Assembly: GCF_016743775.1 (NCBI RefSeq)
Contig: NZ_JAEQMY010000016.1
Span: 1 to 64,000, forward strand
DNA: 64,000 nt
DNA from: Microvirga aerilata
GTDB taxonomy: Bacteria > Pseudomonadota > Alphaproteobacteria > Rhizobiales > Beijerinckiaceae
Reading direction: 5' to 3'
Positions within the stretch are counted from its first letter, which is position 1. Each line of letters starts with the position of its first letter. The translations under genes and the position numbers were made by a program. The notes below the pieces were generated by a model. The model had not been told where the DNA came from, ran no database searches, and saw nothing but the letters and a program-made list of their open reading frames with translations. Of the stretch, positions 52,396-61,688 are shown in pieces.

Positions 52396-52773
52396 CTACT
52401 GCGACGTGTTGGCCGGGAGCCTTACCGGCTGGGGAGGCGGCGTCTTGCCCATTTCGATCGCTGCGGCTCCCGCGGCCTCGTTCCGGGCCCGAATTGCATC
52501 GAGCTCGGCCTCGGCTGCCTTGATCTCGGCCGCCGACCGCGCCGGAGTCGGGCGTCCCTCGCTGGCGGTGCCGATCGGCATATACTCAAGATTGGTCGGT
52601 CTGGATCGGGCGACGAAGTCGGGAGTCACCGCCATCTGCGGGCCTGCGCCCACCGCGGAAGCCACATCGCGGACAGGGTTGAAGCTGCCGTTGCAGCCTG
52701 CAACACCGACAGCGGTGAACATTATCAGCACGACGGCTGACGCCCGTTGGATCGAAAGAGGCTTCATACGCAT
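52396..52773 (-). CDS. Small lipoprotein
   Basis: 125 residues from ATG 52773 with AGG about 7 nt upstream. Lipobox VGVAGC-N after a hydrophobic signal VVLIMFTAVG: type II signal peptide, lipid-modified at Cys. Mature part is Ala/Pro/Glu-rich with SAAEIKAAEAELDAIRARNE helix and PPPQPVRLPANTSQ tail. No family recognised. Divergent from phaC. Confidence 0.75.
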   Translation of the reverse strand: MRMKPLSIQRASAVVLIMFTAVGVAGCNGSFNPVRDVASAVGAGPQMAVTPDFVARSRPTNLEYMPIGTASEGRPTPARSAAEIKAAEAELDAIRARNEAAGAAAIEMGKTPPPQPVRLPANTSQ

Positions 52774-52884
52774 TGTGATACCTAAGAATGGCAACATGAC
52801 TCTGGCAAATCCGACAGGCCCAGCGCTAAGATGTCGGAAATACCGCCCGTGAGCAATGCTGCTGCGATAGAGGGAGATCGCCTT

Positions 52885-54690
52885 ATGGACAAGCCATACG
52901 GTGAGGAGAAGACCCAGTCCTCAGCGCCGGACTTCGAAGAACTCTCCCGCAATGTGGCTCGCCTCGTGGAAGGAGCCAGCAAGGCAGCTGCCGCCTACCT
53001 CAAGCCCGTTCAGGAAGGGCAAGCGCCCCCCGAGCTTCCAGGCGATGCCTCCGAGGCCGTCAAGTCCTTGGGCCGTGTGGCCGAGGCCTGGATGAGCGAT
53101 CCGCAGAAAACCTTCGAGGCTCAATCGCGGCTCGGAACACAGTTCCTGAGCCTCTGGGCCTCGACCTTGAAGCGCGCCCAGGGCGAGCTTGCCGAGCCGG
53201 TGGCGCAGCCGGAGCCGAAGGATAACCGCTTCAAGGATCCGGAATGGTCGGAAAATCCGGTCTTCGACTTCCTGAAGCAGGCCTACCTCATCTCATCCCG
53301 CTGGGCCGAGGACCTTGTGGAGAATGCCGAAGGGCTCGATGAGCGGACCCGCCACAAGGCCCAGTTCTACCTCAAGCAGCTGTCCAGTGCGCTATCCCCT
53401 TCCAACTTCCTCCTGACCAATCCCGAACTCATCCGGGAAACCCTGCGCGAGAATGGGGCCAATCTGGTGCGCGGCGTCACCATGCTGGCGGAGGACATCG
53501 AGGCCGGCGGCGGTGGGCTGAAGATCCGACAATCCGATCCGGGCAACTTCAAGATCGGCGTGAACATCGCCACCACGCCGGGCAAGGTGATCTTCCGCAA
53601 CGATCTCATGGAGCTGATCCAGTACGCTCCCGCAACCGAGAAGGTGCTCAAACGGCCGCTCCTGATCGTGCCTCCCTGGATCAACAAGTTCTACATCCTC
53701 GACCTGAACCCGGAAAAAAGCTTTATCCGGTGGGCCGTCTCGCAAGGCCTGACGGTCTTCTGCATCTCCTGGGTCAACCCTGCGGAGCAGCACGCGGAAA
53801 AGGGCTTCGAGCACTACATGCGTGAGGGCATCTTCGCGGCGCTCGATGCCATCGAGGCGGCGACCGGCGAGAAGAAGGTGACGACCATCGGCTATTGCGT
53901 CGGAGGCACGCTGCTGGCCACCACGCTTGCCTACATGGCGGCCAAGCGGGACAAGCGGATCGACAGCGCGACGTTCTTCACCGCCCAGGTTGACTTTACC
54001 CATGCGGGCGACCTGAAGGTTTTCGCCGGCGAGGAGGAAGTGCGCTCCCTCGAAGCCAGCATGAGCAAGCGCGGCTATCTGGAAGGCTCGCGCATGGCCA
54101 ATGCCTTCAACATGCTGCGGCCCACTGATCTGATTTGGCCTTACGTGGTCAATGTCTACATGAAGGGTAAGGCCCCCCTCCCGTTCGATCTGCTGTACTG
54201 GAACGCCGACTCCACCCGGATGCCGGCCGCGAACCACGCCTTCTACCTGCGCAACTGCTACCTCGAGAACAAGCTCGCCAAGGGGGAGATGGAGCTGGCC
54301 GGCGTGAAGCTGGACCTGAAGAAGGTGAAGGTGCCAGTCTTCAACCTGGCGACCAAGGAGGATCACATCGCCCCTGCCCGCTCAGTGTTCCTCGGCTCGA
54401 AGTCATTCGGCGGCCCGGTCGATTTCGTTCTTGCCGGATCGGGCCATATCGCAGGGGTCGTCAATCCGCCGAGCAAGCCGAAGTATCAGTTCTGGACCGG
54501 TGGTCCCATCGAGGGCGAGCTTGAGACCTGGATGAGCCAAGCGTCCGAGACATCGGGCTCCTGGTGGCCCTACTGGTTCGAGTGGGTCAGGGCTCAGGCG
54601 CCCAAGATGGTGGCCGCGCGGGAGCCGGGAGGCGGCAAGCTGGAGCCGCTCTGCGATGCGCCGGGAACCTACGTGCTGGCGAAATCCTAA
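52885..54690 (+). CDS. phaC: Class I polyhydroxyalkanoate synthase PhaC
   Basis: 601 residues from ATG 52885, chosen because AGGGAG lies 8 nt upstream; ATG 52831 would give 619. N-terminal domain, then alpha/beta hydrolase core with lipase-like box [15 protein letters not shown] (catalytic Cys338), [32 protein letters not shown], the Asp in [13 protein letters not shown] and His in [11 protein letters not shown]. Polymerises (R)-3-hydroxyacyl-CoA to PHA granules. No phaA, phaB, phaR, phasin or depolymerase is adjacent. Confidence 0.94.
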   Translation: MDKPYGEEKTQSSAPDFEELSRNVARLVEGASKAAAAYLKPVQEGQAPPELPGDASEAVKSLGRVAEAWMSDPQKTFEAQSRLGTQFLSLWASTLKRAQGELAEPVAQPEPKDNRFKDPEWSENPVFDFLKQAYLISSRWAEDLVENAEGLDERTRHKAQFYLKQLSSALSPSNFLLTNPELIRETLRENGANLVRGVTMLAEDIEAGGGGLKIRQSDPGNFKIGVNIATTPGKVIFRNDLMELIQYAPATEKVLKRPLLIVPPWINKFYILDLNPEKSFIRWAVSQGLTVFCISWVNPAEQHAEKGFEHYMREGIFAALDAIEAATGEKKVTTIGYCVGGTLLATTLAYMAAKRDKRIDSATFFTAQVDFTHAGDLKVFAGEEEVRSLEASMSKRGYLEGSRMANAFNMLRPTDLIWPYVVNVYMKGKAPLPFDLLYWNADSTRMPAANHAFYLRNCYLENKLAKGEMELAGVKLDLKKVKVPVFNLATKEDHIAPARSVFLGSKSFGGPVDFVLAGSGHIAGVVNPPSKPKYQFWTGGPIEGELETWMSQASETSGSWWPYWFEWVRAQAPKMVAAREPGGGKLEPLCDAPGTYVLAKS

Positions 54691-54718
54691 AGCCCTTCAC
54701 CTTTTGAAGAACCCAAAA

Positions 54719-54747
54719 AGAAAGGCCGGCAATTCACCGGCCTTTCT
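54719..54747. terminator. Bidirectional terminator between phaC and the FadL-type gene
   Basis: 11-bp perfect stem AGAAAGGCCGG / CCGGCCTTTCT with CAATTCA loop. The T-run is best on the minus strand (CTTTCTTTTTGGG), so it mainly ends the FadL-type transcript, but it can also serve phaC. Confidence 0.85.
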
Positions 54748-54769
54748 GCTGTGTGCTCCTGAACGGAAC

Positions 54770-56056
54770 TCAGTACTTGCGGACGATCGGTGCCGCCGGG
54801 ATCGCAACGACCGGGTCATCCCAGCGGTAGCGCAGGCCGACCGACACGATATCCACATCCGAGTTCACGTCGGCCACGAAGGGCAGTCCTTCGTAGTCCT
54901 GATGGCCTGGAAGGATGCGGATATCCGTCTCCTTCGCGAAGATGTGGGTATAGGCGATGTCGAACGACAGCTTGTTGTTCCACTGATAGCTGGCGCCAAC
55001 CGATGCCCAGATGCGGTCGTTGTCAGGCAGGCGGGTGGAACGGATCTCCGTATCGATCGGCGACTCCTCGTAGGCCACGCCGGCGCGCAGGGTCAGCTGA
55101 TCGGTCAGCTTGTAGTCGAAGCCGAGGGAGTAGAAGAACCCGTCGTCGTAATTGAGCGGCAGATCGGTGACGACAGCGCCTCCGGGGCCAACAACCAGCG
55201 GCGTCTTCAGAACGCTCCAGTTGGTCCACTCGAAGCCGGCATGGACGGTCAAGGCGGGGGTGACCACCTGCGAGATGCCGATGGTGAGCTGATCCGGCGT
55301 CGTCAGGTCGGAGCTGATCGGAATCCGACCCGCAGGGGAAGTGACCGTTCCCTCAAGCTCATGATCGATCTGCGAGCGGTAGCCGATGCCGATGGTCGTG
55401 CCGGCAAACGGCGTGAGCGTCACGCCGGCCGTGAAGCCGAAGCCTATATCGTCGCCGTCGAGGGTCACGCTCGGGGCGCCCGGCGTGACGGCGGCGGCCC
55501 TCTTGAGGCGGATGTCGAAATACTGGAGCGACGGACCCGCCGCGACCGAGATCCACTCGTTGATCTTGATGCCCACAACCGGGTTCACGTTCAGTGAGAA
55601 GATCTTGGACGAGCGCGAGTAGACCTGGCCGGCCCAGTTGTCGCGAGGATCGGTGACAAGGCCATACGGGGAGGTCGACGAAAGACCGACCCAGAGCATG
55701 TCGTTGATCTGGTAGGAGTTGTAGCTGGCCGGGACGATCGCATCCTGGCCGATATCGCCCGAGCTGCCGAACACGAAGGTCGGAACCGAGGGAAGCGGGT
55801 TGATGTCGACCCGCGGAATGATGAGAGACAGGCTGAGCTCGGTCTGCCAGCCCGGCGCCATCGTAATGACGGCGGGGTTCCAGAACATCGAGGACAGGTT
55901 GCCCGAACCGGAGGCAGCGCCGGCGAAGGAGTAACCCTGAGCCGAGGCGCTTTGCTCACGGATGGCGAAAGCGCCCGCCTGAGCGCCGCCCTGGGCGACA
56001 ACGATAGCTGCAAGAGAGACCGCAGCCAGGGTCAAAGAACGAGAGAGACGGCTCAT
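54770..56056 (-). CDS. OmpP1/FadL-family outer-membrane transporter
   Basis: 428 residues from ATG 56056 with AGGAAA 8 nt upstream; a longer frame exists but the good ribosome site decides. Signal peptide ending QGGAQA-G, then GAFAIREQSASAQGYSFAGAASG, the FadL N-terminal plug, and SSMFWNPAVITMAPG (NPA hatch). The rest is beta-barrel, ending in an aromatic-rich strand with RKY. Imports long-chain fatty acids or other hydrophobic molecules. Convergent with phaC across a bidirectional terminator; fatty acid uptake could feed PHA synthesis. Confidence 0.92.
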   Translation of the reverse strand: MSRLSRSLTLAAVSLAAIVVAQGGAQAGAFAIREQSASAQGYSFAGAASGSGNLSSMFWNPAVITMAPGWQTELSLSLIIPRVDINPLPSVPTFVFGSSGDIGQDAIVPASYNSYQINDMLWVGLSSTSPYGLVTDPRDNWAGQVYSRSSKIFSLNVNPVVGIKINEWISVAAGPSLQYFDIRLKRAAAVTPGAPSVTLDGDDIGFGFTAGVTLTPFAGTTIGIGYRSQIDHELEGTVTSPAGRIPISSDLTTPDQLTIGISQVVTPALTVHAGFEWTNWSVLKTPLVVGPGGAVVTDLPLNYDDGFFYSLGFDYKLTDQLTLRAGVAYEESPIDTEIRSTRLPDNDRIWASVGASYQWNNKLSFDIAYTHIFAKETDIRILPGHQDYEGLPFVADVNSDVDIVSVGLRYRWDDPVVAIPAAPIVRKY

Positions 56057-56441
56057 GAAGGATTTCCTGCCCTTATGCATTTTTTGTGCGGGAGAATCCC
56101 GCCTTGAGAGCAGTCTGCCAATGCTTAATTTCTGCCGCAATCTATTATTCAAAGCGAATTGAACGGTTAACGTTTTCTTACAATGGCGCCAATGAATATG
56201 ATTATACTTGCAAATACATGAGGTGGAAAAACATTCGTCGAACCCTACCCCAATGGTTTATATGTAAACAAATGTATTGAACCGCCCCCTACTCGATTTT
56301 ACTAACCCCATCGGAGAGGTGGAAATCCCACACTTTGTGGCTGCTCGTGGCAAAACAGCAACATCTTTACGGCTAGAACATGCATTGTAGCCCGGCGCAG
56401 TCGCGCCAATTATGCACATGACCTAACGAGAGGAGCGCCTG
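56057..56441. other. AT-rich divergent promoter region
   Basis: 385 bp, noticeably AT-rich (56135-56285), between the FadL-type gene and the fumarylacetoacetase-family gene, both reading away. It must hold both promoters; the open frame 56086-56280 has no protein character. Contains ATACAT (56213-56218) and ATGTATTG (56272-56279) as a possible imperfect inverted repeat. Confidence 0.5.
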
Positions 56442-57332
56442 ATGAAGCTGGTGAGATTTGGGGCAGCCGGACAGGAGAAACCGGGACTGATCGATGCGAA
56501 CGGACAGGTTCGGGATCTCTCCGGGATCATTCCCGACATTACCGGGGCAACGTTGTCGTCGGAACACCTGGACCGGGTCCGCCAAGCCGATCCCGATACG
56601 CTTCCCCTTGCTCCTTCGGGCGAGCGCCTGGGTGCCTGCGTCGGGCAAGTGCGCAACTTCATCGCCATCGGATTGAACTATGCCGACCATGCAGCCGAGA
56701 CAGGCGCGGCGATCCCGGCCGAGCCCATCGTGTTTAACAAGGCCCCTTCCTGCATCGTGGGCCCGAACGACGACGTGATCATTCCGCGCAAATCCGTGAA
56801 AACGGATTGGGAGGTGGAGCTCGCCATCGTCATCGGCGAGCGCGCCTCTTATGTCGGGGCCAACGAGGCCCTGGAGTTCGTGGCCGGCTACTGCGTCTGC
56901 AACGACGTGTCGGAGCGCGAATACCAGCTGGAGCGCGGCGGCACCTGGACGAAGGGCAAGGGCTGCCCGACCTTCGGGCCTCTCGGCCCCTGGCTCGTGA
57001 CCAGGGATGAAATCCCCGACGCGCAGAACCTGTCCATGTGGCTCGATGTGAACGGCGAGCGCATGCAGAACGGCTCGACCCGGACGATGATCTTCAACGT
57101 GGCGCAGATCGTGTCTTACGTGTCGCACTTCATGATCCTGGAGCCCGGCGACGTGATCACCACCGGCACCCCGCCCGGCGTCGGCATGGGCATGAAGCCG
57201 CCGCGCTACCTCAAGGCAGGCGATGTCGTGTCGCTCGGGATCGAGGGCTTGGGCGAGCAGCGCCAGCGCTTCGTGGCGTTCGAGGACAACGCGAGCGCGC
57301 TGGATACTAGCAAGAGCTGGAAGGGCCACTGA
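56442..57332 (+). CDS. Fumarylacetoacetate hydrolase-family protein
   Basis: 296 residues, ATG 56442 with GAGAGGAG about 8 nt upstream. FAH C-terminal domain: FIAIGLNYADHAAETG, PSCIVGPNDDVIIP, TDWEVELAIVIGERA with metal acids, CVCNDVSEREYQLERGG, STRTMIFNVAQIVSYVS, GDVITTGTPPGVGMG. Cleaves C-C bonds of 2,4-dioxo acids, as in 2,4-diketo-3-deoxy-L-fuconate or ureidoglycolate/homoprotocatechuate type reactions; substrate not resolved. No sugar or aromatic pathway genes nearby. Confidence 0.88.
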   Translation: MKLVRFGAAGQEKPGLIDANGQVRDLSGIIPDITGATLSSEHLDRVRQADPDTLPLAPSGERLGACVGQVRNFIAIGLNYADHAAETGAAIPAEPIVFNKAPSCIVGPNDDVIIPRKSVKTDWEVELAIVIGERASYVGANEALEFVAGYCVCNDVSEREYQLERGGTWTKGKGCPTFGPLGPWLVTRDEIPDAQNLSMWLDVNGERMQNGSTRTMIFNVAQIVSYVSHFMILEPGDVITTGTPPGVGMGMKPPRYLKAGDVVSLGIEGLGEQRQRFVAFEDNASALDTSKSWKGH

Positions 57333-57371
57333 TCCGACCCGGATCCGGCCCAAGAACTATCTTTTAACGTG

Positions 57372-57394
57372 ATGGCCGGGCATGTCCCGGCCAT
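57372..57394. repeat. Short intergenic palindrome (copy 2)
   Basis: ATGGCCGGG-CATGT-CCCGGCCAT, the same 9-bp arms as at 48561-48583, here in the convergent gap of the fumarylacetoacetase-family gene and argC. Confidence 0.75.
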
Positions 57395-57460
57395 TACGTT
57401 CAATAGAGCGCCGCACCTCCCCTGTCGGGATCACCGGCAAAAGGCCGGTGGCGACAGGTG

Positions 57461-58429
57461 CTATATCAGCCCCAGCATGAGCTGGATGTTCTGCACCGCA
57501 GCCCCCGACGCGCCCTTGCCGAGATTATCGAGCCGGGCGACCAGGACAGCATGGTTGTAGCTGTCGTGCTGGAACACGAAGAGCTCCAGGCGGTCCGTAT
57601 CGTTGAGCGCCTCCGGCTCGATCCGCTCGATCTTCTTTCCATCCCGTATGGTGGGCACCACGGTGACGAGCCCCCCCTCCTGATAGTGCCCCAGGAGCGC
57701 CGCCTCGAGATCGGCCGCCTTCGGCTTGCCCGGCAGCAAATCGAGATGGAGCGGCACGCTGACCAGCATGCCCTGCCGGAAATTGCCCACGGAGGGAATG
57801 AAGATCGGACGCCGGGTGAGGCCGGTATATTTCTGCAGTTCCGGCACGTGCTTGTGCTCGAAGCCGAGGCCATAGAGCTCGAAGGACGGGCCCGTACCGG
57901 CCTCGTAGGCCTCGATCATGGAGCGTCCGCCGCCGCTGTAGCCGCTGACCGCATTCACGCTGATCGGATAGTCAGCCGGGACGAGCCCCGCATCCACCAA
58001 GGGGCGGATGAGTGCGATCGCGCCCGTGGGGTAGCAGCCGGGATTGGCCACCCGGTCCGCCTTTGAAACGGCGTCCCGCTGCGCGGAGTCGAGTTCGGCA
58101 AAGCCATAGACCCAGCCGGGGCTGACCCGGTGCGCCGTGCTCGCGTCGAGAATGCGGGGCTTCTTGCCGCTCAAGTCCTCCACAAGGCCTACGGTCTCGC
58201 GGGCGGCATCGTCATGGAGGCAGAGCACCACGAGATCGACCTCGGCCAGGATCTCGCGCTTCGCGGCCGGATCCTTGCGCCGCTCCGGATCGATGCTCCT
58301 GATGGCCACACCGGGCACGTCTTTCAGGCGCTCGCGGATGCCGAGGCCGGTGGTGCCCGCCTCCCCGTCGATGAAGACGGTCCTGGTCTCAAGGCCAAGG
58401 CCGGATGATCTGTCGAGCGTCGAAGTCAT
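57461..58429 (-). CDS. argC: N-acetyl-gamma-glutamyl-phosphate reductase (type 2)
   Basis: 322 residues from ATG 58429. [19 protein letters not shown] at the start, [14 protein letters not shown], catalytic Cys in [46 protein letters not shown], and the C-terminal [24 protein letters not shown]. The shorter class 2 ArgC typical of alphaproteobacteria. Third step of arginine synthesis from glutamate. Downstream of rplM-rpsI on the same strand, but separated by a terminator and an inserted plus-strand gene. Confidence 0.93.
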   Translation of the reverse strand: MTSTLDRSSGLGLETRTVFIDGEAGTTGLGIRERLKDVPGVAIRSIDPERRKDPAAKREILAEVDLVVLCLHDDAARETVGLVEDLSGKKPRILDASTAHRVSPGWVYGFAELDSAQRDAVSKADRVANPGCYPTGAIALIRPLVDAGLVPADYPISVNAVSGYSGGGRSMIEAYEAGTGPSFELYGLGFEHKHVPELQKYTGLTRRPIFIPSVGNFRQGMLVSVPLHLDLLPGKPKAADLEAALLGHYQEGGLVTVVPTIRDGKKIERIEPEALNDTDRLELFVFQHDSYNHAVLVARLDNLGKGASGAAVQNIQLMLGLI

Positions 58430-58503
58430 GGTCGATCCAATCTGTCGTCGAGGCTGAGATAGGGCGAAATCGTTTCGTCCCACAAGGTTTCGAAAAAACA
58501 AAA

Positions 58504-58526
58504 AAGCCGCGCAGAGGGCGCGGCTT
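58504..58526 (-). terminator. Rho-independent terminator upstream of argC
   Basis: AAGCCGCGC / GCGCGGCTT with AGAGG loop. On the minus strand it is followed by a long T-rich run (TTTTTTGTTTTTTCG), so it should stop transcripts entering from the ribosomal protein side, 75 nt before the argC start. Confidence 0.85.
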
Positions 58527-58669
58527 GCGAGCGGACCTTCAGGCAGCCGTCATCGCAGGCGCGCAGGCGCGGCGAACAAGCCCCATCGGATGTTTGAAAC
58601 GATCAACATGAGACGATCTATGCGCCGGAAGCTTCGCTTGTCAAGAAATCGTGCGTTCGGCCGCTGTCA

Positions 58670-58694
58670 GGAACCCGGGGGAGCCGGTGAAGTT
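58670..58694 (+). promoter_or_regulatory. Candidate EcfG-type promoter for the DUF5872-like gene
   Basis: GGAAC (58670-58674), 17-nt spacer, GTT (58692-58694), fitting GGAAC-N18/19-TT. It ends 33 nt before the ATG at 58728. Confidence 0.6.
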
Positions 58695-58727
58695 GCCCTC
58701 GCAACCTTGAAACGACAGGCGGTTTCC

Positions 58728-59246
58728 ATGGCAGGCACGGCGCAGAAGACCAACCCCAAGCTCTGGGAAAAGGTGAAGGCGAAGATCACGAAGGGCGACA
58801 AAGGCGGCGAACCGGGTCAGTGGTCCGCCCGCAAGGCCCAGATGGCTGTCGCCGAGTACAAGAAGGCGGGCGGCGGCTACGCCGGCCGGAAGTCCTCTGA
58901 CAACCATCTTCAGCAATGGCAGGAGGAGGATTGGGGCACGAAATCCGGCAAGCAGAGTTGTGACACGGGCGAGCGCTACCTGCCGCGCAAGAGCCGGGAG
59001 GCATTGACGGAAGGCGAATACAAACGCTCGACCGAGAAGAAGAAAGCCGACACCCGAAAGGGCAAGCAATTCTCCAAGCAGCCGCGGGACGTCGCCAAGA
59101 AGGCAGCCGCCGCGCGCAAGAGCGCCAGTAACGGCCGCGCCGCCTCCGGGACGACGAAGGCCCAGCTCATGGAGCAGGCGCGCAAGCAGGATATTCCAGG
59201 CCGCTCGCGTATGTCGAAGGCAGAGCTGGAACGCGCCTTGTCCTGA
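58728..59246 (+). CDS. DUF5872-like basic protein with C-terminal SAP/Rho-N-like motif
   Basis: 172 residues from ATG 58728; the 46 codons of open frame upstream overlap the putative promoter. Strongly basic, with KLWEKVKAKITKGDKGGEPG, QWSARKAQMAVAEYKKAGGGY, WQEEDWGTKSGK and GERYLPRKSREALTEGEYKR, the DUF5872 pattern. The end TKAQLMEQARKQDIPGRSRMS plus KAELERAL resembles a small SAP/Rho N-terminal DNA-binding module. Probably nucleic acid associated; role unknown. It lies head-on between argC and rpsI, with its own GGAAC promoter and terminator. Confidence 0.75.
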   Translation: MAGTAQKTNPKLWEKVKAKITKGDKGGEPGQWSARKAQMAVAEYKKAGGGYAGRKSSDNHLQQWQEEDWGTKSGKQSCDTGERYLPRKSREALTEGEYKRSTEKKKADTRKGKQFSKQPRDVAKKAAAARKSASNGRAASGTTKAQLMEQARKQDIPGRSRMSKAELERALS

Positions 59247-59274
59247 ATGCGAAAAGGTCCTGAATGCGAAAAGG
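59241..59274 (+). repeat. 17-bp perfect tandem duplication at the gene end
   Basis: TCCTGAATGCGAAAAGG occurs at 59241-59257 and again immediately at 59258-59274. The first copy contains the gene's stop codon; the second runs into the terminator stem. Confidence 0.9.
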
Positions 59275-59294
59275 GCGGCCCTGAAGCCGCCCTT
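59271..59294. terminator. Bidirectional terminator between the DUF5872-like gene and rpsI
   Basis: AAGGGCGGC / GCCGCCCTT with CCTGAA loop; followed by TCC on the plus side and by a TTCGCATT-type sequence on the minus side. Lies between two convergent genes. Confidence 0.8.
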
Positions 59295-59319
59295 TCCAAA
59301 ATTCTTGCCTGAATAAGCC

Positions 59320-59793
59320 TTAGCGCTTCGAAAACTGGAAGCTGCGGCGGGCCTTCTTCTTGCCGTACTTCTTACGCTCGACGACGCGCGGATCGCGGGT
59401 CAGGAAGCCTTCCTTCTTGAGCGGGCCGCGAAGCTCCGGCTCATAGTAGGTCAGCGCCTTGGCGAGACCGTGACGAACGGCACCGGCCTGGCCGGAGAGA
59501 CCGCCGCCATCGACGTTCACCGTGATGTCGTACTGGCCGTCGCGGCTGACGAGCTGGAGCGGCTGCGCCAGGATCATGCGGAGCACGGGGCGGGCGAAGT
59601 AGACCTCGACTGCGCGGCCGTTGATCACGATCTTGCCGGAGCCGGGCTTGATCCACACGCGGGCCACAGCGTCCTTACGCTTGCCGGTCGCATAGGCGCG
59701 GCCGAGCGAGTCGAGCTTCTGGACGTGCTTCGGGGCTTCCGGAGCGGCGGTCTGGGGGGTGCCCAGATCGGCGAGAGACTGGAGGGTCGCCAT
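59320..59793 (-). CDS. rpsI: 30S ribosomal protein S9
   Basis: 157 residues, ATG 59793. [60 protein letters not shown], and the basic end [17 protein letters not shown] whose terminal Lys-Arg contacts the P-site tRNA. An N-terminal extension of about 30 residues ([15 protein letters not shown]) is usual in alphaproteobacteria. Four nt after rplM. Confidence 0.97.
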   Translation of the reverse strand: MATLQSLADLGTPQTAAPEAPKHVQKLDSLGRAYATGKRKDAVARVWIKPGSGKIVINGRAVEVYFARPVLRMILAQPLQLVSRDGQYDITVNVDGGGLSGQAGAVRHGLAKALTYYEPELRGPLKKEGFLTRDPRVVERKKYGKKKARRSFQFSKR

Positions 59794-59797
59794 GATA

Positions 59798-60262
59798 TTA
59801 GACTCTCACGTTCTTGCTGTTGAGGGCACCAACATCGAGCGCTTCCGGCTGCTGGGCCGTGTGCGGATGCTCGGCGCCCTTGTAGACGCGCAGGTTGCCC
59901 AGGATCTGGCGGAAGAGCGGGCCGCGGGGGAGCATGCGCTCCACAGCCTTCTCGACCACGCGCTCGGGGAAACGGCCGGCGAGGATGAACTTCGCGGTCC
60001 GCTCCTTGATGCCGCCCGGATAACCGGTGTGATGGTAGTACACCTTCTGCTCGCGCTTGCGGCCGGTGAACACCACCTGATCGGCGTTGATGACGATGAC
60101 GTTATCGCCGCAATCGACGTGGGGCGTGTAGTTTGCCTTGTGCTTGCCACGCAGGCGCATGGCAATAACCGAAGCGAGACGGCCCACAACGAGGCCCTTC
60201 GCGTCGATCACAACCCACTTCTTCTCGACGTCGGCGGGCTTCAGCGAAGTCGTAGTCTTCAT
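59798..60262 (-). CDS. rplM: 50S ribosomal protein L13
   Basis: 154 residues from ATG 60262, the usual length; an upstream ATG at 60277 is possible. [82 protein letters not shown]. First gene of the rplM-rpsI operon. AT-rich promoter side (60410-60480) with GGTAT/ATACC repeats. Confidence 0.96.
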   Translation of the reverse strand: MKTTTSLKPADVEKKWVVIDAKGLVVGRLASVIAMRLRGKHKANYTPHVDCGDNVIVINADQVVFTGRKREQKVYYHHTGYPGGIKERTAKFILAGRFPERVVEKAVERMLPRGPLFRQILGNLRVYKGAEHPHTAQQPEALDVGALNSKNVRV

Positions 60263-60557
60263 TGCGCTGTTTCCCATTGGAGCCTCACGGCTCAGGTTCT
60301 GAAAAAGACAAACCGCCGCGAGATGCGGCGGCGAGTGACGGCTGTTTAGTGGCTTCATGGCATGAAGTCAACCGCGAAATGAGCACGCCCGGCAGCGCAA
60401 AAACCCTTACAAAACTTGGACTTCAGCAGCAGAGGTATTTTTATACCACATATACGGTATCAAAACACCACATCTGATTTTGGCTCTGCGGCAAACCCGG
60501 TTATGCTCGCCCGCATCCTTGAACGGGGTTGGCCCGAAGGCTGAGGAAGAGCTCTTG

Positions 60558-61184
60558 ATGTCCGATGACCTGATCTTCTACACGAATCCCATGTCCCGCG
60601 GCCGCATCGTCCGCTGGATGCTGGAAGAAACGGGCTGCGCCTATGAGGCCAAGGTCCTGGGCTATGGGCCGGAGATGAAGGACCCCTCCTATCTCAGCGT
60701 CAATCCCATGGGCAAGGTGCCGGCGATTCTCCACAAAGGAACGACTGTTACCGAGGCATCGGCCATCTGCGCCTATCTGGCCGATGCCTTTCCCGAGGCG
60801 AACCTCGCGCCTCCCGCCAACGATGCCCGCCGGGGCACCTATTACCGCTGGATGTTCTTCGCGGCAGGCCCCGTCGAGGCAGCCTTGAGCAACAAGGCTT
60901 TCGGGTTCGAGGTTCCGCCGGAACGGCGGGGCACAATCGGCTATGGGTCCATCGAGGATGTGGTCAACGCCCTGGAGCATGCCGTATCCCAATCCGAATA
61001 CATCGCAGGCGATCGCTTCACGGCGGCGGACGTCTATGTCGGCTCCCAGATCGGCTGGGGCATGATGTTCGGGACGCTGGATAAGCGGCCGGCCTTGGAA
61101 GCGTATTGGAGCCGGATCGGCTTCCGCCCGGCGGCCCTTCGGGCGCGGGAGATCGACGACGCACTTCTCCCGCCGAAAACGTGA
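60558..61184 (+). CDS. Glutathione S-transferase family protein
   Basis: 208 residues from ATG 60558 with GAGGAAGAG about 7 nt upstream. Thioredoxin-like N-terminal domain LIFYTNPMSRGRIVRWMLEE, SVNPMGKVPAIL with cis-Pro, VTEASAICAYLADAF, then an all-helical C-terminal domain with DRFTAADVYVGSQIGWGM (N-capping box). Ser in NPMSRGR is the likely glutathione-activating residue. Substrate unknown. Confidence 0.9.
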   Translation: MSDDLIFYTNPMSRGRIVRWMLEETGCAYEAKVLGYGPEMKDPSYLSVNPMGKVPAILHKGTTVTEASAICAYLADAFPEANLAPPANDARRGTYYRWMFFAAGPVEAALSNKAFGFEVPPERRGTIGYGSIEDVVNALEHAVSQSEYIAGDRFTAADVYVGSQIGWGMMFGTLDKRPALEAYWSRIGFRPAALRAREIDDALLPPKT

Positions 61185-61199
61185 GCTAGAGCCTCCGGG

Positions 61200-61637
61200 C
61201 TATCGGCGATCCGGGATCGAATAGGTTCCGGTCGCATGGCAGACCACATCGGCACTGCCTTCGGACGAGATGGACACCTCCCCCACCGCCAGGCGCTTTC
61301 CGAGCTTCAGGAGGCGGCAGTGGGCGACGAGCGCGCGGGGCTCCGGCTTTCGAAGAAAGTTGAAGTTGAGGCTCGTCGTGACGGCGAGCGCCACGGGACC
61401 GATATGGGCCAGGATCGCCGCGTAAAGAGCTAGGTCGGCCAGCGCCATCATGGCCGGGCCGGAGATGGTGCCGCCGGGGCGCAGGTGGCGCTCGTGATAG
61501 TCCATGCGCATCCGGGCCGTGAGCGGCCCGATCTCATCCACGAAGTAGGTGCGCCCTCCCAAATGGATCTGCGGGAATTCCCGGTCGAGGAAAGCCGTCA
61601 GCTCGTCCAGGGTCATGATGGGATGATGGGATGCCAT
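61200..61637 (-). CDS. PaaI-type hotdog thioesterase
   Basis: 145 residues from ATG 61637; the upstream open frame overlaps the divergent gene and is dropped. Hotdog fold with RPGGTISGPAMMALADLALYAA as the catalytic helix region (Gly-Thr/Asp-type), then VALAVTTSLNFNFLRKPEPRALVAHC and LAVGEVSISSEGSADVVCHA. Hydrolyses acyl-CoA thioesters. Convergent with the GST gene. Confidence 0.85.
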   Translation of the reverse strand: MASHHPIMTLDELTAFLDREFPQIHLGGRTYFVDEIGPLTARMRMDYHERHLRPGGTISGPAMMALADLALYAAILAHIGPVALAVTTSLNFNFLRKPEPRALVAHCRLLKLGKRLAVGEVSISSEGSADVVCHATGTYSIPDRR

Positions 61638-61688
61638 TAATGTGCGATGCTCATTGAACTGCCCTGCCCTATCCCATACGTTCCCGTC

